Source: Nageia nagi (lineage: Eukaryota; Pinophyta). From it: a stretch of 64,000 nt of DNA. The stretch covers positions 30,814,001 to 30,878,000 of the forward strand of contig JBITNC010000001.1 in assembly GCA_050084985.1 (NCBI GenBank). Reading direction: 5' to 3'. Below the pieces are notes generated by a model. That model did not search any database. It saw only the letters and a list, made by a program, of their open reading frames with translations, and had not been told where the DNA came from. Numbering within the stretch: position 1 is the stretch's first letter; every line of letters begins with the position of its first letter. Of this stretch, positions 56,811 through 64,000 are shown piece by piece. The position numbers and the translations under genes are program-made.

Positions 56811-58145
56811 ATGTTTGAAGACTTGGAGGTGCCCAAATTTGATGGAGAAAATTATGCTAGGTGGAGCATAATAATGCATTATTATTTTTTATTTTTAATG
56901 GTTTATGGGAAACCACTTAATATGGGTATGAAAATCCCATATGGGGCAAGCTACAAAGTGATGAAAAAAAAGAACATAAAGAGAAGCAATATGCAAATTT
57001 CTTAGCTCTTATGGATTTAAGGAGAAGAGTTTCAAATAATATTTTACCTCTCATAGCCAATTGTAAGACAACCATAAGTGTATGGAATATGTTGAAGAAT
57101 GCTTATGATTTTTATGAAGCCACTCATAAAGCAATATGTGACAATCTCTAAAGTAAGGAGGAGCCTTGCTTTCTTAGAGAAGGCTTTAAATATCCTTTTG
57201 AAGGAGTCTTTAATGAGTCTTGGGAAGACTCAGATGAAGAGATGCCTTATGATGGAGAATTATTCCTAGATGAGGAAGATATATTTAAAGAGAAGCCTTG
57301 TACAAATAAATATGAATAATCCCTTCATGGAGAAGAATATGAAAACAAGATCAAATCTTGTGAAACTCTCATTGAGAAGAGTTATATTAAAGAAGAAGAC
57401 CACCTAGATGTGGTGGATGCATAATATTTCCTACAAGAATTAATAAATAAGGATAATAAGCCCTTATTATGTGATACCTATGAAAATGATAATTTTCAAG
57501 AAGATACTTGGGATGTCTACAAGAATAACCTCAAGTGAAGAAGAGTGTATGCTTCCAAAGGTAGAGGAGGTAGAAGAGGTTTTGCTTCATGTAGAGGAAA
57601 AGAAGATCTTGAAGATGAGTTTGAGCATGTGTTTGCAAAGTGATTCAAGGAGGAAGAAGCACAAGAATAAGTACTTGGTAATGGTTACCAAGATTTGGTT
57701 TGTATTATTAAAGATGTGACCCCCATTGATCTTCTAGATATTATTCCTCATGAAGGGGATAAGGATCATGATTCTGATCTTCCCATGGATGCTTCTAATA
57801 TGTTTTGTGATTTTTCAAATCAGATTTGTTGTGATGCACTTGTTGGTTGTGATAAGGTTTTTAGAGGAGATTATTAAGGTTCTCCAAAGGGGGAACAATG
57901 TGATGTAGTTGGATAATCTCCAAAAAGGGGGAGTATTTTTTTATTTGAATATCCTTAATGAGATAGTATTGATGAGTTTCAAGATATGTTGGAACCTTCA
58001 ATGGACTATGAATAATTTCACTCATATGGAGTGATAGAGAATGAAGAGTTGATTGCTTCCAAATCAACAAAAATGAAAGAAATCTATTACAAAAGGATTT
58101 ATGGGAAGCTCCAAATCTAGTCACTTCAAAGGTGACATTTTTGTG
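56811..58145 (+). pseudogene. gag of the non-autonomous element with long acidic C-terminus
   Basis: Starts MFEDLEVPKFDGENYARW (56,811), a UBN2-type copia gag start. An A8 run near 56,963-56,970 shifts the frame; it then continues KQYANFLALMDLRRR, NNILPLIANCKTTISVWNML and KNAYDFYEATHKAI, the gag core. From there to about 58,145 one frame runs on, interrupted by stops one transition from Gln or Arg, and is strongly acidic: NESWEDSDEEMPYDGE, LFLDEEDIFKEK, EDLEDEFEHVF, HEGDKDHDSDLPMD. A short GRGGRRGF patch is the only basic part. No zinc knuckle, protease or RT motif. The acidic part matches no family I know. Confidence 0.72.
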
Positions 58146-58442
58146 ATTAATGACTTATTTTTTGTAAGTAGGTATTTGAAGGATTATGAAGAATCAAATG
58201 AAGGTTTGCAACATTTGCAATAAGTACATCTCTTATGGAGAGAGCCATTTGAAATCATTGAAGCTTGCTTCATAAAGGTTATGTTGAAGTCAAGACTTGG
58301 TAATATGAGTCATTGGGATGAAAATGTAAAAGTGAATGATTAAATTTATTCTAAAATCATAGTAAGGAGTGGAATCTTAGGTGAGAAGCAACTATATGTT
58401 GCATATGTAATTAATTAGTTCATTAACATTTACTTTGTAATA

Positions 58443-58800
58443 ATGATAGTAGATGTTTGTGATACTTTTAATTGGTATCTTGACCAATTTGAAGAAATTG
58501 ATCTCCATGAAGACTCATCAAAGGATGGAGGAAGCATATGGTGGTTTAAAGATCATGTTGAATATGATACTACAAGATTCCAAGACTCTATTGAAGATGT
58601 AGAATATGAACAATTTCTAGATTGGATAATCAACATATTTGATATCTATGAACATCAATTACCAAGTGAAGAATCTTCCTATGAAAGGGGAGATTATGAA
58701 TAATTTGAAGAGGCATTCATAATTCAACATGAAGAAGAAGAAGAACCAACATTAAAGGTAAAGAAGATTATCATCAAAAATCAAAGGAGTGCCCAAGTAA
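58443..58800 (+). pseudogene. second acidic frame of the non-autonomous element
   Basis: An 86-codon open frame (58,443-58,703) rich in Asp and Glu: MIVDVCDTFNWYLDQFEE, DLHEDSSKDGGSIWWF, TTRFQDSIEDVEYEQFLDW, NIFDIYEHQLPSEESSYE. After a TAA (likely former CAA) it continues FEEAFIIQHEEEEEPTLKVKK. In the same direction as gag and similar in composition; it may be the end of the same protein after a frameshift. Function unknown. Confidence 0.6.
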
Positions 58801-58920
58801 ACTTTTTGCAATTCTTGATTACTTATTGATTGATTAGATGAAACAAAAGTGGATTGATTTTTTCCAACTTATGATGCATAAGAAACTCATGGATGAGTTA
58901 CTTTGCATAAAGAGGGAGTA

Positions 58921-59258
58921 TGTTGAAAGTATTTCCTACATAAATCCTAAGTCTTAAGTCATTATATTAATTAATTAGGACTTAAATATTCCTAAGTCTA
59001 AACATTAGCATATGAGGAATATTTGGTCAAGGTTTACCATATTCCATAGTTATTATATTTGTTAGCCAAGACTTAGGGAATATATTTGGACAATCCATAC
59101 TTAGTTGTACATATATTGTGAGGTTGTAATGTGTAGGATTAGTTTTGGTTTTTATTCCTTGTATTTATGTATAACAACTATTGGTGAGTTGTAACTTCTT
59201 ACATGAAGCTATAAAGCTATGTAATTCCATTCAATAATATAGAATGTGCAAATTTACA
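58921..59258 (+). repeat. 3' LTR of non-autonomous element
   Basis: Begins TGTTGAAAGTATTTCC and ends AATTTACA; matches the left LTR across its length (for example ATTAATTAATTAGGACTTA and TGTAATGTGTAGGATTAG). Confidence 0.92.
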
Positions 59259-59460
59259 ATAATGTATAAATGAAGTGTATTTACAAAAAGTAAATGAATA
59301 GTGTTTACACTCAATTTGGTTTGAACAAACTATGTTTACACTAGAACTTGTAAAATTCTTTTTAATAAAAAAAATGATAAATAAATTACATTTACATAAG
59401 CAATGTATAAATGAAGTGCATTTCTAAATAATGAATGAACAACATTTACACCTATTGTCA
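59259..59460. repeat. tandem repeat, right part after the insertion
   Basis: ATGTATAAATGAAGTGTATTTAC, TTTACACTCAATTTGG and ACTTGTAAAATTCTTT repeat the inner units at 55,430-55,960. The array was split by the non-autonomous element. Confidence 0.82.
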
Positions 59461-59580
59461 TGTGCAACAAGTTCAAAATGTTTTTCAATTTTTTTTTCCA
59501 TTTTTTTACTTTTTTTTTTAATTTTACATAAAATTTGTCTACTATTTTACATAGTAAATTTAGCCATCATTTCTAATTAG
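59461..59580. other. T-rich junction
   Basis: Long T-runs (59,486-59,520) mark the right edge of the inserted repeats, just before copia integrase resumes. Confidence 0.5.
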
Positions 59581-60300
59581 GTTTCAAGTAGATTTTATAG
59601 GATTTTATAGGTCACTTTTAGAGGAGGGGTCTTAAAATTTACCCTATCATGAACTCACACTCACAACTTTTTGGAGACTTCTTATTTTGCAATTGAGAAA
59701 GTTTTTGAATTTATTTTTGAAATGAAAAAACACATGAAAGGCATTAGATTTTTTACACTAATGGAAAAATACAAGTGTAATGTGAGAAAATATCAATGAA
59801 GTGAATATAATATCATAAACCATTATATGAGGAAATAGAAGCTAGTCCCCAAATGTATGACACAATCAACTTAAGAGGAAAATTGTAAACAATAATTGTA
59901 GAATTAAAAGGTAACTTATGAACATTGTCAAGTTGACATGAAGTACAAAAATTCAAGTGTTTATTCAAAGATTGTAAATTATTAGAAGAAATAATACAAT
60001 TTATAGTTTGCATCATTGGATGTCCCATTTATTGATGCCAAATATTGAGAGATGCGCATTCACTAATAAAGGTAGATTAGTGAAGAATTTTATTGGAAGA
60101 ACCATGAATACATTCTGAATAATAGAGTTCTCCCTTATTCATGCCACAAAGAATTACTTTCCCTATTTTGTGATCCTTCATGAGAAAGAATTTATAATGA
60201 AATTCAAAAAATATATCATTATCATGAGTGAATTGGGAAATAGGTAAAAGGTTCTTAGTAATGGAAAGCACATGAACAATATTAAATAAAAGAAATGACT
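59581..60300 (-). pseudogene. copia integrase N-terminal half and GAG-pre-integrase
   Basis: Open pieces at 60,077-60,271 (MLSITKNLLPISQFTHDN, FFLMKDHKIGKVIL, GELYYSECIHGSSNK) and 59,813-60,028 (MGHPMMQTINCIISSNN, FCTSCQLDNVHKLPF, SYIWGLASISSYNGL). These are the protease-integrase join, the zinc region and the first core strand; the usual SDLWGPAP Asp block reads SYIWGLAS, with the Asp lost. Further on, AFHVFFHFKNKFKNFLNCKI reaches about 59,680. Confidence 0.82.
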
Positions 60301-60480
60301 AACTATATGTACATAAATAAGATGTTCTAGTATGTAAAATGGGAAAACCTTCATCATTATATATCTTCACTATGTCTGGGCCATAATAGTCAAAGTGAAG
60401 GTGGAGGTTGTGGAGATCAGCAATGAGATAACTAACGGCCCTTGAGTCTAGATACCAATTTGAATCAACCATAAATAAGG
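60301..60480 (-). pseudogene. copia protease, active-site Gly changed to Arg
   Basis: MVDSNWYLDSRAVSYLIADL lies at about 60,410-60,470. The family block is LDSGA; GGG is AGG here. YGPDIVKIYNDEG and LHTRTSYLC follow. Confidence 0.8.
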
Positions 60481-61440
60481 GATAATAAATTATTATTTAT
60501 GAATTTTTGATACTTTTTGGGGTAATTAAATAAATTATGATATCAATAATAATAATTTATAGTAGTGTGGCTCTTAAGATTACAAATTTTACATGAAGGA
60601 TGTTGTCTAATGGAAGGAGGATAAGTATTTGGGAAGAAACACCCCCTTCCATGGCCATGAAAATCTCCTTGACCATGTGGGTTAGATTTAGAATAATTTA
60701 GAGGTATAAACTTGGGGCAAGAAATAATATTTTTCATTTTAGCATTCTTATCAACAACTAATAGGTTTTTCTCAACTTGAAGTTCCTAGTTGAGAAGGTT
60801 TGCATGAAGATCATCTAGATTTATATCATCTTTAGATGTGGTAATAGTCATGATAAGAGCATCATATTTCTAGCCAAGTCCTCCAAGGATATAAAGGATA
60901 ATATCAACATCAAGAACAAGGCTAGCAATAATTGCAATATTATTATAAAGAGATTTCATCTTCTATAGATATTAGACCATCGAAGGTGATCCTTTTTTCA
61001 TTATTTATAACTCAAGTTTTAGTTATATAATACAAGATCTAGATCAAGAGACATAAAGATAATCAATATCAATTTTGAAATGTAGAAAATCCAATGACCT
61101 TTGTAATTACTCCCTCAATGAGAGAGGAAAGGATTCATCCAATAATAATTTGGCCTTACTTATATCAATTTGCATAAGTAGGTTTAAGGAATTCAGTGGC
61201 ACTAGAAGCATCATTCATTATAACATCTATCATTTTGGAAAGGAATGGGTTTCTTTCATTGATAAAACCCTCAATATTGTACCCTCTTAGGAGGGTTAAA
61301 AACTATGATTTCTAAAACAAATAATTTTTATGATCAAATTTAAGATAAATGAGATGATTTATTTTACCTACATTACAAATTGGAGAAGATGAATTGATAA
61401 GAGAAGATTCCATATATGAACTTGAGATGGAGGGAAGCAA
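60481..61440 (-). pseudogene. gag: copia gag with altered zinc knuckle
   Basis: From about 61,350: LKFDHKNYLF, FLTLLRGYNIEGFINERNP, YANWYK, GQIIIG, ILSSLIEGVITKVIG and FSTFQN give the UBN2 core. After a poorly readable middle, the open piece 60,543-60,737 is Gly/His/Pro-rich (HGQGDFHGHGRGCFF) and ends SCKICNLKSHTTINYYY, where the CCHC knuckle has lost the last Cys (Tyr) and a Gly. Confidence 0.82.
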
Positions 61441-61454
61441 TCTAGTCTTTTCCT

Positions 61455-61467
61455 GGATTTGATACCA
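61455..61467 (-). other. primer-binding site of interrupted copia element
   Basis: TGGTATCAAATCC on the minus strand directly follows the LTR; two changes from TGGTATCAGAGCC. Confidence 0.88.
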
Positions 61468-61701
61468 TGTAAAGAGTTTTGGTTTGAATTATCTCACACC
61501 CATCAATATGGGTTTGTGAGGTATATATCGATTCAAAATTATTTTTTGAAATTTATAGTTATGATTATAATTCTTTCTATTTTAGAGTTTCTAAAATATA
61601 TAAGGAAAGTTTAAAAAAATAGGCCACTAAATTAGTACTAACCATCGTGAAGGGAATCAATATCATGCATTGATTTAGTGGGGACATTATTACTCTTAAT
61701 A
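61468..61701 (-). repeat. 5' LTR of interrupted copia element
   Basis: Begins TGTAAAGAG and ends CTCTTAATA on the plus strand. Matches 52,385-52,613. Most of it also matches 63,668-63,800. Confidence 0.88.
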
Positions 61702-62698
61702 TTTAAATCCTAAGCTAGATGTTAATCATTTTGATTTCCCACAATCACTCCCTTGATCCTAGTTGCACTAACTTTCACTCTTGTGCAAGTAATATAGTTT
61801 AAGTATTTAATTAAATTTTAATAATTAAATAAAATTATTAGTTCAATTTTTAGTTATTTTCTTAAACTATAACTTACATGATTGATTTTGAGTATAATTA
61901 ATTACCTACCCATAATTAATTATTTTCTTCCTCAACTAAAAGCTGCTCATAGTTAACTAATTATCTACTCATAATTAATTATTTTCATTCTCAACAAATT
62001 ATCTACTCATACATAGTTATTTTAGGAGAAACCATATTATTATGTATAATATATTTATTTTCCACATGTAAGGATATTTATATACCTAAATGAAATTTAT
62101 TTCTTAATACCTTATTTAATTATTTAAATCATATTTTGTTAAGTATAAGGGTATTAATGTTGTCCTACCCTTCTGACATTTAATTGTTAGGGGTATCTTG
62201 ATGCATTAAATTTATTTATTAATTTTTAGAAAAACATCATTGGATTAATATAATACTTATGCACATAAATTCATTTCTCTATATTTAAGAAGATAGCACA
62301 CCAAGCAATTATGACACATATCTAAGCACCTTAGGAGGCTACCATACATGTGGATCCTCACCTAATGTTGTTATATGTGGTCATTTTATGTAGGTATTCA
62401 TTTAATTTACATCAAAATTAATATTAAAATAATCATTGGTACATCATATTCAATCCATCCCTGAGAATCCTATCTTTGTACACTTGTACCTACATATCAA
62501 AATAAAACATCTTAATATTACGTTGTACGATAATAGATATGATCAAATATCAATATTAATACCTTTAATACTCATATACATAAATAAATGTGTATCAAAT
62601 TATATATTATTTAATCAAAATAATAAGTATCTAGTCTCATACATCATAGCAACATAAAAAAATATCAATGGAATTTATAACAAGTTTAGTTTGTGACA
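61702..62698. other. AT-rich stretch, first part duplicated at 63.8-64.0 kb
   Basis: 61,702-61,910 is repeated at 63,795-64,000. Between 61,900 and 62,010, TAATTAATTATTTTC and AATTATCTACTCATA repeat irregularly. The right end, GTGACA followed by TCCTCCCTCACTT (62,699-62,711), resembles a minus-strand LTR start next to a polypurine tract. Confidence 0.45.
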
Positions 62699-63363
62699 TC
62701 CTCCCTCACTTGGATTAACATGGTATCTTGTGTTATTTATTGTAATAAATAAAATAGTTTTCAATTCTTTTAGTATTAATTCAATAACTAAAACATAAAT
62801 ACAAGGTATTAAGTTTTGATTATTACAATCAACCACATCATACTTTCCTTCATTCTATTATTGAAAAAGAGATATTCTTGATGAGTTGTGGAGAGTTGCA
62901 AAATGATAAAATAAATAGAGCTCCACCTATTGTAAAAAAATAAGAATAATATACTTATAAATTAATTTAAAGGAAATGTTATAATGATAGAGTAATAATA
63001 TTGAATTATGTCCTTAACATCTCCTATAAGATCCATACATCTTTGCAACACTCCAATAATCAATTGAACCAATCTAAACCTTTAACATTAACAACATATA
63101 AACATATGAAACCAAAAATACCCTCCTTAAGAAAGCATCCAAGGTCTTATAATCATAAAAAATACCTCTTGTACTTCTAAAACTTGATTAACTTCTTGAA
63201 CTATCTCCATAATACCTCAAACCTCTTCAACTTCCTTTAGATATGTGTATGTGAACTTACAACAATTGTAAGGTAAAGGTCAATAGTATTTGGACCTTAA
63301 CTAATGTTGTCACAATTTAACTAATTATATTGTACCTTTAGTTAATTATGTATCATCTAAATT
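62699..63363. other. AT-rich stretch, nothing recognised
   Basis: If the 62,699 polypurine tract is real this would be the 3' interior of a minus-strand retrotransposon, but no protein can be read. Confidence 0.4.
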
Positions 63364-63440
63364 AATGATTTCATACATTTACTAATGATGTCACACATTT
63401 ACTAATGATATCACATCTTTACTAATGATGTTACATCTTA
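63364..63440. repeat. 20-bp tandem repeat, about four copies
   Basis: AATGATRTCACACATTTACT-type units follow each other with a 20-bp period; the last copies are slightly diverged. Confidence 0.8.
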
Positions 63441-63667
63441 ATTTATAAGGCTAGATAAAAAATAATGATATCACACATTCAAGTTGATGATATAAGCATA
63501 AATTTTCATACACTCTGACAAGTGCATTCAACATTGAATATCTAAATTTTAATTCAATGATCTAAGCATAGGGTTTCTTGAACCTTGGAAATACAAGGTA
63601 AGGTATTTTCCATTGAATCACAAATATTCCACATGATGAATGTTAGTGACTAGGTTATGGTTAAAAT

Positions 63668-64000
63668 CTTTCTATTTTAATAATTAAATATTTCTAAAAT
63701 ACATAAGGAAAATTTAAAATAATAGGCCACTAAATAAGTGATAACCATAATGGAGGGAATCCCTAATATGTATTGATTTAGTGGGAATATTATTACTCTC
63801 AATAGTTAGATCCTAAGCTAGATGCTAATTACCTTGATTTCCCACAATCACTCCCTTGACCCTAGTTGCACTAACTTTCACTCTTGTGTAAGCAATATAG
63901 TTCAAGCATTTAATTAAATTTTAATAATTAAAAAAAAAATTAGCTCAAATTTTAGTTATTTTCTTAAACTAGGATTTACATGATTGATTTTGAGTATAAT
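63668..64000. repeat. duplicate of 61.57-61.91 kb, cut by window edge
   Basis: TCTTTCTATTTTA, ATAGGCCACTAAAT, AGGGAATC, TTGATTTAGTGGG, ATCCTAAGCTAGATG, TTTCCCACAATCACTCCCTT and TAGTTGCACTAACTTTCACT all recur in the same order and direction. The copy includes the LTR part and the flank right of the LTR. Confidence 0.9.

Larger units (their letters stand above)
55972..59258 (+). mobile_element. non-autonomous LTR retrotransposon (gag plus acidic frame)
   Basis: LTRs at 55,972-56,359 and 58,921-59,258, a near-perfect iMet primer site after the left one (TGGTATCAGAAC, 56,363), a purine tract before the right one (AAAGAGGGAGTA, 58,909-58,920), and short flanks GTAAT/ATAAT that look like a target duplication with one transition. 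The 2.5-kb interior encodes a UBN2-type gag fused to a long acidic region and a separate acidic frame, but no protease, integrase or RT. It would depend on enzymes from another element. Confidence 0.85.
52385..61701 (-). mobile_element. Ty1/copia retrotransposon interrupted by nested insertions
   Basis: LTRs at 52,385-52,613 and 61,468-61,701 share TTTTGGTTTGAATT, TTTGTGAGGTATATAT, AATAGGCCACTAAAT, GGAGGGAATC/GAAGGGAATC and ATTACTCTTAATA. A TGGTATCAAATCC primer site sits next to the right LTR. Gag, protease and the first half of integrase are at 59,580-61,440; the second half of integrase, RT and RNase H at 52,620-54,930. The gap holds tandem repeats and a second LTR element. Confidence 0.9.

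Overview
The window looks like intergenic DNA from a large, transposon-filled seed-plant nuclear genome. I found no intact host gene, rRNA gene, tRNA gene or CRISPR array. Nearly everything recognisable is a decayed plant retrotransposon: Ty1/copia, Ty3/gypsy and plant L1-type LINEs with DUF4283 ORF1s. G+C is clearly below one third by eye (not computed). Most premature stops sit where a one-step C-to-T or G-to-A change would turn CAA/CAG, CGA or TGG into TAA/TAG, TGA or TAG/TGA, as expected of deaminated 5-methylcytosine. Very low G+C plus this decay brings to mind a gymnosperm such as Welwitschia; that is inference from composition only.

Layout. 1-2500 (-): 5' part of a copia element (gag, protease, integrase), cut by the window edge, with a G+C-rich, repeat-bearing upstream stretch to about 3.2 kb. 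3.5-9.7 kb: non-coding DNA with several tandem repeats, including a 7-copy 123/104-bp minisatellite. 9.8-14.4 kb (-): gypsy gag, long leader, primer-binding site and one LTR. 15.35-20.16 kb (+): a LINE with ORF1, endonuclease, reverse transcriptase and zf-RVT. 20.99-28.83 kb (-): a gypsy element with gag, protease, RT, RNase H, integrase and LTR remnants. 31.5-33.0 kb (-): a 500-codon decayed reading frame I cannot identify. 33.06-38.06 kb (-): a second LINE. 38.4-44.0 kb (+): a chromodomain-type gypsy element with two internal deletions. 44,768-50,666 (-): a full-length copia element with 5-bp target duplications. 52,385-61,701 (-): another copia element whose integrase is split by tandem repeats that were themselves split by a small non-autonomous LTR element (55,972-59,258, +). 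61.7-64 kb: AT-rich DNA including a duplicated segment that runs off the right edge.

Within each autonomous element the genes follow the usual order (gag, protease, then copia integrase-RT-RNase H or gypsy RT-RNase H-integrase) and would have made one polyprotein for reverse transcription and integration. All are now broken by stops, frameshifts, lost catalytic residues or deletions. The most unusual items are the non-autonomous element with gag plus an acidic reading frame, the unidentified 500-codon frame, and the gypsy element whose deletions removed RNase H and the catalytic end of integrase.
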